Positions 16,835 to 25,539 of a stretch of DNA of 64,000 nucleotides are shown here, in pieces. The stretch lies in assembly GCF_003626595.1 (NCBI RefSeq), contig NZ_RBAK01000004.1:496001-560000 (forward strand), read 5' to 3'. The position numbers were made by a program, and so were the translations under genes. The number at the start of each line of letters is the position of its first letter. Within the stretch, counting starts at the first letter, position 1. The stretch is from Micromonospora endolithica (GTDB taxonomy: Bacteria; Actinomycetota; Actinomycetes; Mycobacteriales; Micromonosporaceae). Under the pieces are notes generated by a model. That model did not search any database. It had not been told where the DNA came from and worked only from the letters and a program-made list of their open reading frames with translations.

Positions 16835-17177
16835 ATGTACCACGAGGATCTCGTCGACCAGTTCGCCATCCAGCGGGTGATCACCGAGTACGCCTGGTTC
16901 GTGGACCGCCGGGACTGGGACGCTCTGGTGGCGACGTTCGCCGACACCGTGGTCGTCGACTACACCGCGATGAGCGGCGGCGAGGCGGAGACTCTCTCCG
17001 GCCCCGAGCAGGTGGACCGGTGGCGGCGGGAGCTTGGTGTGTTGGACGGCACGCAGCACGTGGTCACCGGGGTGATCGCCGACGTGACGGGTGACACCGC
17101 CACGGCAACCGCGAACGTGCTGGCTGGTAGCCCGAGCCAGCTGGATCGAGGGAAACATCGGTGTCTTCGCCCGGTGA
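16835..17177 (+). pseudogene. SnoaL-like (NTF2-fold) protein broken by internal deletion and frameshift
   Basis: The first ~95 codons are a typical SnoaL-like start (LVDQFAIQRVITEYAWFVDR, then GTQHVVTGVIADVTGDTATA). After ANVLAG the frame goes wrong. The normal family ending VARASWIEGNIGVFAR* is found in the +1 frame at about 17127-17177. Intact relatives have roughly 30 more residues between these parts, so an out-of-frame deletion of about 100 bp near 17125 is likely. AGAGGAGCC precedes ATG 16835. The shifted frame would run on to about 17281 as nonsense. Confidence 0.7.
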
Positions 17178-17393
17178 GCCGATCAATCAGGCTTCCCAGG
17201 CCGACCGGGCGAGCCGGGCGGCACCTGCGGTCCCCGCTCCCCGAGCGCCGCAGCCCGTCCGAGCAGGGTGGCGAGGGCTGAGCGGGGCCGGCAACCTGCT
17301 CGCCCGTGCACTCTCCTCGGCGTCCACCGCCTCGGCCGTACGGGGCCGGCGCCTGCCGGAGGCGTGCGTGCCCCGGGTTCGCCCCACCTCGAC

Positions 17394-17399
17394 TAGCCT
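17394..17399 (+). promoter_or_regulatory. -10 box of a leaderless HAD gene
   Basis: TAGCCT ends 6 nt before ATG 17406, the spacing expected when transcription starts at the start codon. No Shine-Dalgarno sequence is present. Confidence 0.5.
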
Positions 17400-17405
17400 G
17401 ACCGG

Positions 17406-18056
17406 ATGATCAATCCGGTCGGGCTAGTCATCTTCGACTGTGACGGCGTGCTGGTCGACAGCGAGCACATCGCGGTCCGTGTCAACGTCGCGCTGGGCGC
17501 GGATCTGGGCTGGCCGCTGACCGAGGCGGAGGTCATCGAGCGCTTCATCGGCCGGTCCAGCAGGTCCATCACTGAGCAGATCGCGGCTCGTCTGGGACAG
17601 GGCGTCGCTGCCACCTGGGCGGACCGGTTCGATCTGGCGCACCGCCAGGCGGTGGACGCGGGCCTGACCCCGGTGCACGGAATCAGCGACGCACTCGATG
17701 AGATCACCCAGCCGACGTGCGTGGCCTCCAGCGGTACGCACGAGAAGATGCGCCACACCCTGGGCCGCACCGGCCTGTATCCCCGCTTCGACGGCCGCAT
17801 CTTCAGCGCGACCGAGGTCGCCCACGGCAAGCCCGCCCCCGACCTGTTCCTGCACGCGGCGGCGACGATGGGTGTCCCGCCCGCGGCATGCGTCGTGGTC
17901 GAGGACAGCCAGTACGGGGTCCAGGCAGCCCGCGCCGCCGGGATGCGCTGCTTCGGCTATGCGGGCGGGTTGACCCCCGCGCACCGGCTGGAGGGCCCGA
18001 ACACGGTGGTCTTCGACGACATGCGCAAACTCCCGACCCTGCTGAACACGGCCTGA
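17406..18056 (+). CDS. HAD-superfamily hydrolase (beta-phosphoglucomutase/phosphatase-like)
   Basis: A 216-aa HAD subfamily IA enzyme that transfers or removes phosphate from a sugar-phosphate-like substrate. Motif I is FDCDGVLVDSE with nucleophile Asp11 and acid Asp13; motif II is the S/T of CVASSGT; motif III Lys sits in HGKPAPDLF; motif IV is VVVEDSQYG. The helical cap lies between motifs I and II. It probably starts leaderless. Single gene; a phosphatase rather than mutase role is possible. Confidence 0.88.
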   Translation: MINPVGLVIFDCDGVLVDSEHIAVRVNVALGADLGWPLTEAEVIERFIGRSSRSITEQIAARLGQGVAATWADRFDLAHRQAVDAGLTPVHGISDALDEITQPTCVASSGTHEKMRHTLGRTGLYPRFDGRIFSATEVAHGKPAPDLFLHAAATMGVPPAACVVVEDSQYGVQAARAAGMRCFGYAGGLTPAHRLEGPNTVVFDDMRKLPTLLNTA

Positions 18057-18174
18057 AGCCGCGGATGAGCCGGATGGTTGCCCGGTCCAGACGGGACGGG
18101 TTCGTGGACTCGTCCGCCCCGGACGCCCACCGGTTCGTGAGCCGGTGCGACGCCCGCCCGCCGGTGCAGCCCGG

Positions 18175-19098
18175 ATGAGCATGGTGTCGGCGTTCGCGCC
18201 GATCTGGATCCTTACCGCGGTCGGCTACGCGGCCTGTCGTGGGGGCCTGCTGGGCGAGGCGGTGGCGTCGGTGCTCGGCCGGTTCGTGTTTCATCTCGCG
18301 ATGCCGTCCGCCCTGTTCCTGGCCCTGTCCCGCATGCCGCTCTCCGGGTTCGCCGGCCGCCCGCTGCTCGCCTTCGGGGTGAGCACCGCCGCGGTCGTCG
18401 GGTTCGGGTGGGTGGGCGCGAGCCGGCTGTTCGGTCGTACGGCCGAAGAACGGCCGATCTGGGGCATGGCCGCCGGGTACGTCAACTCGGCGAATCTCGG
18501 CATCCCGATCGCCACGCAGCTTCTCGGCGACGTGTCGTTCCTGGCCGAGGTGGTGCTGCTGCAGGTGCTGGTGGTGACGCCCGTGATCCTGGTCGCCCTG
18601 GACCGGCACAGTGACCCGGCCGGGCGGGTACGGGTCCGCCGTATCGCCTCCCTGCCGGTACGCAACCCGGTGATCCTGGCGTCGCTGCTCGGTGTCGCGT
18701 GCTCGGCTGCCGGCCTGCATCTGCCGTCGGCGGCCGGCGCGTCGCTCACCCTGCTGTCGGGCGCCGCGGTTCCGGCCGCCCTGGTCGCGCTCGGCGCGTC
18801 GCTGCACCGCACGGCCCCGTCGCGGGACCTGCCGGTCGAGCCGGCCGAGCTGGCCGTGATCACCGCGCTGAAGCTCGTCGCGCAGCCGGTCATCGCGTAC
18901 GCGGCCGGGCTGGCCTTGCACCTGTCCGCGCCGCAGTTGCTGGCCGTGGTGGTCTGCGCGGGCCTGCCGACGGCGCAGAACACGTTCATCTTCGGCCAGG
19001 AGTACGGCGTCGGCGAGGCCATGGCCAACCGGGCGGTGGTGGTGACCACGACACTGTCGCTGGCCACTCTGGCCGCGGCGGCGGCGCTGCTCGGGTAG
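18175..19098 (+). CDS. AEC-family (auxin-efflux-carrier-like) transporter
   Basis: A 307-aa membrane protein with about ten hydrophobic helices arranged as two repeats of five. Typical features are FAPIWILTAVGYAACRGG at the N-terminus, AAGYVNSANLGIPIATQLLG in the first half and CAGLPTAQNTFIFGQEYGVG in the second. AEC proteins export or exchange small organic acids such as malate. ATG 18175 is chosen, with ATG 18181 an equal alternative; no good ribosome site precedes either. The substrate cannot be deduced from the neighbours. Confidence 0.85.
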   Translation: MSMVSAFAPIWILTAVGYAACRGGLLGEAVASVLGRFVFHLAMPSALFLALSRMPLSGFAGRPLLAFGVSTAAVVGFGWVGASRLFGRTAEERPIWGMAAGYVNSANLGIPIATQLLGDVSFLAEVVLLQVLVVTPVILVALDRHSDPAGRVRVRRIASLPVRNPVILASLLGVACSAAGLHLPSAAGASLTLLSGAAVPAALVALGASLHRTAPSRDLPVEPAELAVITALKLVAQPVIAYAAGLALHLSAPQLLAVVVCAGLPTAQNTFIFGQEYGVGEAMANRAVVVTTTLSLATLAAAAALLG

Positions 19099-19187
19099 GT
19101 CCGTCGGCTGACTCGTCCCCGCAATCATGGTGGGTCACGCCGACCATGGCGCTGGCGGCCAGGTCTGCACCCACGATCATCGCCTGA

Positions 19188-19847
19188 TCATGCGGCGGGC
19201 GGGAACAGCCTCCAGTGCCCCTCGGAAACGACCTCGACGGTGCCGTCGGTCACCGTGATGGCCGTCTGGTCGTCGATGGCGTACGCCGGGCCGGCGATCT
19301 CGGCCGCCCATCTCTCGGCACCAGCCATGGTGTTGTCCGGCTCGAGACCCAGGTGCGGGAAGATCGAGAAGTCGACGACCCCCAGGGTGCGGTCGTCGGG
19401 CGCGGACCGCCACTCGACGAAGTCCGCACCGATCCGGGGGGTCAGCACCATGCTCCCCGCACTCAACCCCACCCAGACGGTGTCCCGCAGCGACGGCAGG
19501 AGATCCGCCAGCCCGGACTGCCGCATCCAGTGGCACAGGTACGTCGCATCGCCGCCGGCCACGAGCAGGACGTCGGCCTCCCGGACCCAGGAAACCCACC
19601 GCCGGTCGCCGATGCTGGGCAGCGCTGTCAGCTCGAGGACGCCCAGCGACTTCCAACCCAGATCGCACATGGGTAGCGGCGTCTGCCCGGTGATGAAGCG
19701 CCACGCCGAAGCCGGCCCGCCCATGGGGTAGGCCGCCGTAGGGATGCAGAGGGCGCTGGAGTCGGCGATCGGCTTGCCCAGCAGGTCGACCAGCGCATCG
19801 CGGATGCTCGTGTTGTTGACGCCCGCGGACGTGAGAAGAAGCTTCAC
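19188..19847 (-). CDS. Peptidase E-like (S51, class I glutamine-amidotransferase fold)
   Basis: A 219-aa member of the dipeptidase E family, which cleaves Asp-X dipeptides. The nucleophile elbow VGLSAGSMVL carries Ser129, and VLLVAGGDATYL (about 93-104) and FPHLG near residue 160 complete the active-site pattern. GTG 19847 follows CCGGAGG at a 6-nt distance. It is convergent with the AEC transporter and isolated, so a housekeeping peptide-degradation or cyanophycin-like role is plausible. Confidence 0.82.
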   Translation of the reverse strand: MKLLLTSAGVNNTSIRDALVDLLGKPIADSSALCIPTAAYPMGGPASAWRFITGQTPLPMCDLGWKSLGVLELTALPSIGDRRWVSWVREADVLLVAGGDATYLCHWMRQSGLADLLPSLRDTVWVGLSAGSMVLTPRIGADFVEWRSAPDDRTLGVVDFSIFPHLGLEPDNTMAGAERWAAEIAGPAYAIDDQTAITVTDGTVEVVSEGHWRLFPPAA

Positions 19848-20098
19848 GGTTGCCTCCGGTACGTAGCGGTCATGACGGTCTCCCCGCGAGTGGAGAGATC
19901 GGGTGCATGGGAGTACAGACTGGACACCCCGACGAAACTCATCGCCGTCGCGACCCCTCACGCCCTCCGCACGCACATCGGCCGGTCCGCACGTCGCGAG
20001 ACGGCTGGCTCCACGACGCCCGTCACACAACGTCACCGACGTGGATCGCCGCCACGACGAGGTCCAGTCGCCGTGCGTAGGTCGAGATCGACTGGGAT

Positions 20099-21349
20099 TC
20101 AGCAGCGCCGGTGGTAGAGGTTGCGCCGTGGGGAGCGGTGCGGGTCGAGCCAGGCCGGTGGCCGGAACTCGGGACGCCCGTCGGGCCCCAGCCGCACCGT
20201 CCAGTCGCCCTGGTGGACGACGCGGTGGTGGTGGCCACAGAGCAGGACCGCGTTGTCCAGGCGGGTCGCCCCGCCGTCGGACCAGTGTCGGATGTGGTGG
20301 CCGTCGCACCAGCGGGGCGGACGGTCGCAGCCCGGGAACGCGCACCCGCCGTCCCGCAGCACGAGGGCGCGACGCAGCGGGCCGGTGACCAGTCGCCGCT
20401 GCCGGCCGACGTCGAGGACCTGGCCGTCGCCGCCGAGGACGGCCGGGAGGACGGCGGCGTCGCAGGCGATCCGCCGGACAGCGGCCGGGCTGAGCCGCAG
20501 GCCGGTGTCGAGGGTCCCGGCACCGAGTCGGTTGACCAGCGGGTCCAGCGCCACCGAAACGACCAACTGCGGTCGGTCGCCGCCGTGCTCGGGCAGGTCG
20601 CCGGTGCGCAGGGCCAGGCGGCAGACCTCCGCGAGGGCGTCGTGCCGCCGCTGGCCCGGGCCGCGGTCGTCGCCGGTGCCCGACGGTGGGCACAGAGGCT
20701 CGATCGCCGCCCGGAGCAGCGCAGCCGTCTCGCCGTCCAGGCGACCGCTCAGCCGGACCTGCCCGTCGGGCTGCTCGGAGATGGTGACGTGCCGGTGGGT
20801 CAGTGCGCGCTCCTCGGCCCGTCGCAGGGCCTCGGCCTCGGCTCGCTCGGCCAGATCGGGTGCGACATGGTCGAGGATGCGCGCGCCGAGACGGCGCAGG
20901 GCGATGGGCTCGTGCACCGCGGCGAGGTCGACCAGCACCTGGGCCGCCTTGTCCGCCACCTCCGGTCCGGCCTCGACCGGTAGCGCGCCGACGGCCTCGA
21001 CCACCACGAGGGCCTGCTCGACGGTGATCGTGCCCTGCGCCAGCGCCGACCGTGCGGGCGCCGGACCCGCGTCCAGGCTCACCGCCGCTGCCACCATGTG
21101 CCGTGCGGCCCGGCCGGTGATCCGCAACCGGTCGCGGAGCCAGCCAGCCGTTGAGGCGGCACCCTGCGCGGTGGCCAGCCCCCGGCTGTCGACCTCCCGC
21201 ACCAGACCCAGCCGGGCGGCCGCCAGTCGCTGCTCCAGCAGGTGCACGGCGTCGAGCGCGGCGATCAGGTCCGCTTCGGACAATGCCCAGGGCGACACGT
21301 CGACGACGTCGTCGACCGCCGCGCGGAGTTGCCCGATCGCCGTGACCAT
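20099..21349 (-). CDS. DUF222/13E12-repeat HNH endonuclease-domain protein
   Basis: A 416-aa protein with the long helical DUF222 domain and a C-terminal HNH nuclease domain: CAFPGCDRPPRWCDGHHI, then a DNAVLLCGHHHRVVHQGDW segment. The two CxxC-like pairs should bind a structural zinc and the HH/N/H residues a catalytic metal. Actinobacterial genomes carry many copies; the role is unclear, possibly mobile or repair-linked. No ribosome site precedes ATG 21349, which lies 6 nt after a TAAAGT -10 box, so translation is probably leaderless. Confidence 0.85.
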   Translation of the reverse strand: MVTAIGQLRAAVDDVVDVSPWALSEADLIAALDAVHLLEQRLAAARLGLVREVDSRGLATAQGAASTAGWLRDRLRITGRAARHMVAAAVSLDAGPAPARSALAQGTITVEQALVVVEAVGALPVEAGPEVADKAAQVLVDLAAVHEPIALRRLGARILDHVAPDLAERAEAEALRRAEERALTHRHVTISEQPDGQVRLSGRLDGETAALLRAAIEPLCPPSGTGDDRGPGQRRHDALAEVCRLALRTGDLPEHGGDRPQLVVSVALDPLVNRLGAGTLDTGLRLSPAAVRRIACDAAVLPAVLGGDGQVLDVGRQRRLVTGPLRRALVLRDGGCAFPGCDRPPRWCDGHHIRHWSDGGATRLDNAVLLCGHHHRVVHQGDWTVRLGPDGRPEFRPPAWLDPHRSPRRNLYHRRC

Positions 21350-21355
21350 GCGACT

Positions 21356-21361
21356 ACTTTA
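21356..21361 (-). promoter_or_regulatory. -10 box of the leaderless HNH gene
   Basis: TAAAGT on the minus strand ends exactly 6 nt before ATG 21349. Confidence 0.5.
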
Positions 21362-21477
21362 GGACACCTGTACGACAGTTTCGCCGCCTGCGGTAAGGCT
21401 CCATGTGGGAGCGGAGCCGCTGACGGGGGCGGATCCGGCGGCTCGCCGGCCACGGCACCGCCTATGTTCTGAGTCCC

Positions 21478-21495
21478 GGCGGCCGCGTGGCCGCC
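21478..21495 (-). terminator. Hairpin after the MFS gene
   Basis: GGCGGCC (21478-21484) pairs perfectly with GGCCGCC (21489-21495) around a 4-nt loop, 8 nt beyond the MFS stop codon on the minus strand. Confidence 0.5.
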
Positions 21496-21503
21496 CGCTC
21501 GCG

Positions 21504-22748
21504 CTAGCCGGCCGCGTCCGGTGCCGGCGGCCGCGACGCCACCCACCAGAAGGCGGTGGCGGCGACGGCGATCGTGCCGCTGAAGAGGAACGGCGCGTCG
21601 GCACCGGCGCTCGCGGCGAGTGCGCCGCCGGCCAGGGTGCCCAGCGCGGCGCAGCCGTAGGTGGTCATCCGCGAGACGGCGACGACCCGCCCGAGCAGGC
21701 CGCCGGGTACGAGACGGTGGCGCACCGACAGGGCGGCCACGTTCAGGACGGCGAACGCGGCGCTGGTCACGACGATGACGGTGACGGCGGCGATCCGGTT
21801 CGGCGCCACCACGAGAAGCACCGGCACTCCGGCGGTGACCGCCATCGACCAGGTCAACACCGACCGGTGCCGGAACCGCGAGACCAGCCGGTCGGCCGCG
21901 AAGGAGCCGGCGAGTCCGCCGGCCGCGCCGGTGGCCAGGAGCAGGCCGAAGCCCAGGGCGTCCAGGCCGAGGCTCTCCCGGGCGTACAGCACGAAGACCG
22001 CGAACCAGGCCGCGTCCGCGGCGGCGACGGCCGCGCCGACCAGGACGAGGGTACGCAGCAGAGGTTGCCGGACCAGCCACCGCAGGCCGGCCAGCGCTGA
22101 GTCGCCACGAGGACCGTCCACCCCCGAACGGTCCCGCCCGGCGGCCTGCGGCGCCGCGACGGCACCGAGCAGGGTGATCGGCAGGGACAGCACGAGCATG
22201 ATCGCCAGGGCGAGCGCGGCACCGTTGGCGGCGAAGGGCAGTGCGGCACCGACGACGAAGAGCAGGGCGCCGACCGGAGGACCGACGAACTCGTTTCCGA
22301 CTACCTCGCCGGCGACGAGGCGACCGTTGGCCCGTTCGAGCTGGTCGTCGCGGACCAGGCGGGGCACCGCGGTCTGGGCGGCGGTGTCCCGCAGCGTCTC
22401 GCCCACCCCGAGCAGGAAGGCGGCGCCCGCGACCAGCGGGATCGTCGCCCCGCCGACGGCGACCGCCACGGCCAGCACGGTCAGGACCACGGCCCGACCC
22501 ACGTCGGCGGCGGCGATCATCGTCCGTGCCCCCCGGCGGTCGGCCAGGGAACCGGCGAGCAGACCGGCCAGCAGCCACGGCAGGATCTGGGCCGCCGCGA
22601 CGGCGGCGACACCGATCGGGTTGTCGGTCAGGGCGGCGGCGAGCAGCGGGAACGCCGCCAGGCGGATGCCGTCACCGACGTTGGCCAGTGCGGTGGCGCT
22701 CCAGAAGGTCCAGAAGGGCCGGCCGAGCGACCGGGAGTTGTCCGTCAT
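21504..22748 (-). CDS. MFS transporter (enterobactin-exporter/MFS_3 type)
   Basis: A 414-aa major facilitator protein with about twelve helices. The N-terminal FWTFWSATALANVGDGIRLAA and the loop 2-3 motif GSLADRRGARTMI are typical of MFS_3 drug or siderophore exporters. A charged central loop (about 200-225) separates the two six-helix halves. ATG 22748 lies 6 nt after TACGGT and has no ribosome site, so it is likely leaderless. Single gene; substrate unknown. Confidence 0.87.
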   Translation of the reverse strand: MTDNSRSLGRPFWTFWSATALANVGDGIRLAAFPLLAAALTDNPIGVAAVAAAQILPWLLAGLLAGSLADRRGARTMIAAADVGRAVVLTVLAVAVAVGGATIPLVAGAAFLLGVGETLRDTAAQTAVPRLVRDDQLERANGRLVAGEVVGNEFVGPPVGALLFVVGAALPFAANGAALALAIMLVLSLPITLLGAVAAPQAAGRDRSGVDGPRGDSALAGLRWLVRQPLLRTLVLVGAAVAAADAAWFAVFVLYARESLGLDALGFGLLLATGAAGGLAGSFAADRLVSRFRHRSVLTWSMAVTAGVPVLLVVAPNRIAAVTVIVVTSAAFAVLNVAALSVRHRLVPGGLLGRVVAVSRMTTYGCAALGTLAGGALAASAGADAPFLFSGTIAVAATAFWWVASRPPAPDAAG

Positions 22749-22754
22749 CCCGAC

Positions 22755-22760
22755 ACCGTA
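22755..22760 (-). promoter_or_regulatory. -10 box of the leaderless MFS gene
   Basis: TACGGT on the minus strand ends 6 nt before ATG 22748. Confidence 0.45.
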
Positions 22761-22800
22761 ACGGGCTGCCGTTGCCTGCCGAGGTGCAGACGCCGGCTGG

Positions 22801-23889
22801 TCAGTGGCGTTCCAGGTGCTGCACCTCGGCGGTGAGCAGACGGGCCAGCCGGGCGTGCCGGTCCGGGTCGCGTTGCCGGGTGATGCCCCGACTCGGCATC
22901 TCCACGGTCATCAGCAGGTAGAGGTGCAGCCGGTACAGCGCGAGACGTCGCCGCGCCGCCTCGTCGGGCAGCGCCGGTGCGCCGGTGGCCTCGGCATAGC
23001 CGCGCAGGAAGGGGTGCGCGGGCTCGTCCTCCGCCCGGCGGAAGAGCAGCGGGGAGACCAGGTCCAGCAACGGATCCCCGAACAGCCAGCGCTCGCCGTC
23101 GACCAGACCGCACATCCGGAGTTCGCCGCCGGCGTCGGGCGCGGCCAGGACGTTGCCGTCCCACCCGTCGAAGTGCACCAGCGCGGGACGGCGGACCTCG
23201 TCGAGCGGGTCGCCGTACCGGTCGACCAGCGACCGGATCCGCCCCGGGCTCACGGGCAGCCGTACCGCCCAGTCGGTGGCGTCGGCGAGCAGGTCGTCCA
23301 CCATGGCGCCGAAGGTGTCGCGCCAGGTGGCCGCGCCGGCCCGGCCGCCACCGGGCCGCGCGCGTGAGCCGTCCCCGCCGGGCCGGGACCGGTGGCCGTC
23401 GCGGCCGGTGTCGGCGGTGTCGGCGTAGCCGAAGCGGTCGCCGGTGACGCGGTGCAGCGTCGCGACGGTACGTCCGAAGTCGTGCCGGACCCGGTCCAGG
23501 TCCACGCCGGTGGACGCCAGATCGCTCAGCGCGCGGCCGGGCAGCCGACCGGTGAACACCCACTCGCCGAGGTCAGGATCGACGCCGTGGTGCAGCACGG
23601 GTGGCACCGCGACGGTGGGCGCCGCGGCGGCCACCAGCCGGAAGTAGCGCACCTCGGCGGCGGCGAGGCCGCGTTCGTAGCGCAGCAGCGGCACGTCCGG
23701 CGCGGGGGCGACCTTGAGCACCACGTCGTGGCCGTCGTCGAGCCGTACCCACCAGACGGCGGCGAAGCCGCCACCGGCCAGCGGCCCGCAGTCGGCGGTC
23801 CGGCGGTCGGCCCCGAACGAGGCGTGCACGTACCGGGCCACGTCCTCGGGGGAGAGGGCGCGCCGGGTGGGGCTGTCCGGGTAGGCCAT
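22801..23889 (-). CDS. APH-family phosphotransferase (aminoglycoside/choline-kinase-like)
   Basis: A 362-aa kinase-fold protein. It has an ATP-lid Gly motif (LAGGGFAAVWWVRL), the Lys of VVLKVAP, a Brenner-type catalytic segment ALVHFDGWDGNVL and the metal-binding GLVDGERWLFGDPL. A Gly/Arg-rich insertion of about 30 residues (around 165-195) is unusual and probably disordered. Relatives phosphorylate small alcohols, sugars or aminoglycosides; nothing here fixes the substrate. It does not look like a known resistance gene. Confidence 0.8.
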   Translation of the reverse strand: MAYPDSPTRRALSPEDVARYVHASFGADRRTADCGPLAGGGFAAVWWVRLDDGHDVVLKVAPAPDVPLLRYERGLAAAEVRYFRLVAAAAPTVAVPPVLHHGVDPDLGEWVFTGRLPGRALSDLASTGVDLDRVRHDFGRTVATLHRVTGDRFGYADTADTGRDGHRSRPGGDGSRARPGGGRAGAATWRDTFGAMVDDLLADATDWAVRLPVSPGRIRSLVDRYGDPLDEVRRPALVHFDGWDGNVLAAPDAGGELRMCGLVDGERWLFGDPLLDLVSPLLFRRAEDEPAHPFLRGYAEATGAPALPDEAARRRLALYRLHLYLLMTVEMPSRGITRQRDPDRHARLARLLTAEVQHLERH

Positions 23890-23999
23890 CAGCTCACGGC
23901 GACCGGGCCCGGCACCGGACGGCGCCGCGGCGTGGGGGCCACCGCCTGTGGCACGGCCGCGGTCAGGTCCGGGTGGGCGTCGCGGGCCATCGGCCGATA

Positions 24000-25100
24000 C
24001 TACGACGGGGTACGGCCGGCAGCCGCCCGCCGGACCCGCCGTCCCGATCCGGCCTGGTTCGTCGGCCGGACCCGTGCCGTGCCCGCGTCCGGGGCCGGTC
24101 CGGTGCTGTCCCGGCGGACGACCTCGGCGGCGAGCACCTCCACCCGAGGTCCCCCGGCGCCGGGGTCCAGCGCGAGCGCCATCGCCCGCGCGCCCATCTC
24201 GACCAGGGGCAACCGGACGGTGGTCAGCGCCGGCGTGACGTCCCGGGCGATCGGCATGTCGTCGAAGCCGGTGACCGACACCTGCTGCGGCACCGGCACC
24301 GAGCGGGAGCGCAGCAACGCGAGCGCGCCGATGGCCATCGAGTCGTTGAGGGCCACCACGGCGGTCAGCGCCGGCTCGGCGTCGAGCAGGGCGGCGGTCG
24401 CGGCGGCGCCGCCGTCACGGTCGAACTCGGCGTACCGGATGCGGTGCTCGGGCAGGCTGCGCCCGTGCTCGGTGAGCGCGGCCCGCAACCCGGCCAGCCG
24501 GTCGGTGGTGGTGGTGAGGACCTCCGGGCCGGCCACCACGCCGATCTCGGCGTGCCCGAGCGCGCACAGCTCGGTGCCGATCAGCCAGCCGCCGGTGCGG
24601 TTGTCCGGCATCACGGCGTCGCCGGAGTGCTCGTGCCGGCCGATGACCGCCACCCGGCCGCCGGTCTCCTCGTACGCGGTCAGCTTCTCGTTGAGCCGCT
24701 TGGTGAACGTGGCGTCGTGGTAGCCCGAGCCGGCCATGATGATCGCGGCGACCTGGTGGCCGCGCAGCAACTCGACGTACTCCAGCTCCCGGTCCGGGTC
24801 GCGGTAGCTGTTGCAGATCATCAGCAGCCGTCCCTGGTCGGTGGCGACCCGTTGCAGGCCCCGGGTGATCTCGGCGAAGTAGGGGTCGGACACGTCGTGC
24901 ACGATGACGCCGACGGCGGTGCGGTGCGAACGCGCCAGCAGCTGGGCGTGGGCGTTCGGCACGTACTGGAGGTCGGCGACGGCGCGCAGCACCCGTTCCC
25001 GCAGGTCCTCGGTCACCGGCTTGCTGCTGCCGTTGATCACGCGGGACGCGGTGGCGGGTGAGACGCCCGCCCGTCGCGCCACGTCGGACAGTGTCGCCAT
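24000..25100 (-). CDS. LacI-family transcriptional regulator
   Basis: A 366-aa repressor. The N-terminal helix-turn-helix is classical (MATLSDVARRAGVSPATASR, then VINGSSKPV). The periplasmic-binding-protein-like ligand domain includes VGVIVHDVSDPYFAEITRGL and FDDMPIARDVTPALTTV. A basic tail of ~40 residues follows. GAGGGGG precedes ATG 25100. It diverges from the cupin genes and is the best candidate to bind the GGAAAGCGCTTTCC-like operators at 25165, 26370, 26413, 40215 and 40280. The inducer is unknown, probably a sugar-like compound. Confidence 0.92.
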   Translation of the reverse strand: MATLSDVARRAGVSPATASRVINGSSKPVTEDLRERVLRAVADLQYVPNAHAQLLARSHRTAVGVIVHDVSDPYFAEITRGLQRVATDQGRLLMICNSYRDPDRELEYVELLRGHQVAAIIMAGSGYHDATFTKRLNEKLTAYEETGGRVAVIGRHEHSGDAVMPDNRTGGWLIGTELCALGHAEIGVVAGPEVLTTTTDRLAGLRAALTEHGRSLPEHRIRYAEFDRDGGAAATAALLDAEPALTAVVALNDSMAIGALALLRSRSVPVPQQVSVTGFDDMPIARDVTPALTTVRLPLVEMGARAMALALDPGAGGPRVEVLAAEVVRRDSTGPAPDAGTARVRPTNQAGSGRRVRRAAAGRTPS

Positions 25101-25120
25101 GGCCGCCCCCTCACTGACTG

Positions 25121-25150
25121 TTGACGGCATTTCACCGTGCGGGCTAGCGT
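25121..25150 (+). promoter_or_regulatory. Promoter of the cupin genes
   Basis: TTGACG (25121-25126) and TAGCGT (25145-25150) with an 18-bp spacer, about 45 bp before ATG 25195. Confidence 0.6.
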
Positions 25151-25164
25151 CACCGTACCGCAAA

Positions 25165-25176
25165 GAAAGCCCTTTC
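25165..25176 (+). promoter_or_regulatory. Putative LacI-family operator, cupin promoter
   Basis: GAAAGCCCTTTC has inverted half-sites GAAAG/CTTTC and lies just downstream of the expected transcription start of the cupin genes, next to the divergent LacI gene. Confidence 0.6.
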
Positions 25177-25194
25177 CCGCAGGGAGGCCCCGCC

Positions 25195-25539
25195 ATGTCC
25201 GACCGCCACGCCGTCGTCCAGCTGGACGAGCTACCGCCCAAGCGGTGCTCGTGCGGCACCACCCGCCGCGCCTTCGTCACCGAGAGCGGTGGGCAGGCCA
25301 GCATCCACCTGCTCCAGGTGGGTGACGCGGTCACCCACCACCACAAGGTTGCCACCGAGTACTACGTGGTGCTGGAGGGGGAGGGGGAGATCGAGCTGGA
25401 CGGGGTGCGTCACCCGGCCCGTCCGATGTCCGCGTTCCTGATCCGGCCCGGCTGCCGGCACCGGGCGATCGGTGACCTGAAGGTGCTGCTGGTGTCGCTG
25501 CCCGCCGCCGACGACACCGACGAGTACTTCGATGCGTGA
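25195..25539 (+). CDS. Small cupin-domain protein
   Basis: A 114-aa single-domain cupin. The metal motif is VTHHHKVATEYYVVLEGEGE (His48-50 and Glu55), followed by PGCRHRAIG with the last His ligand. Such proteins are isomerases, dioxygenases or sugar-binding folds; no specific reaction can be assigned. AGGGAGG precedes ATG 25195. The 3' end overlaps the next cupin gene by 8 nt. It is the first gene to the right of the LacI regulator. Confidence 0.85.
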   Translation: MSDRHAVVQLDELPPKRCSCGTTRRAFVTESGGQASIHLLQVGDAVTHHHKVATEYYVVLEGEGEIELDGVRHPARPMSAFLIRPGCRHRAIGDLKVLLVSLPAADDTDEYFDA

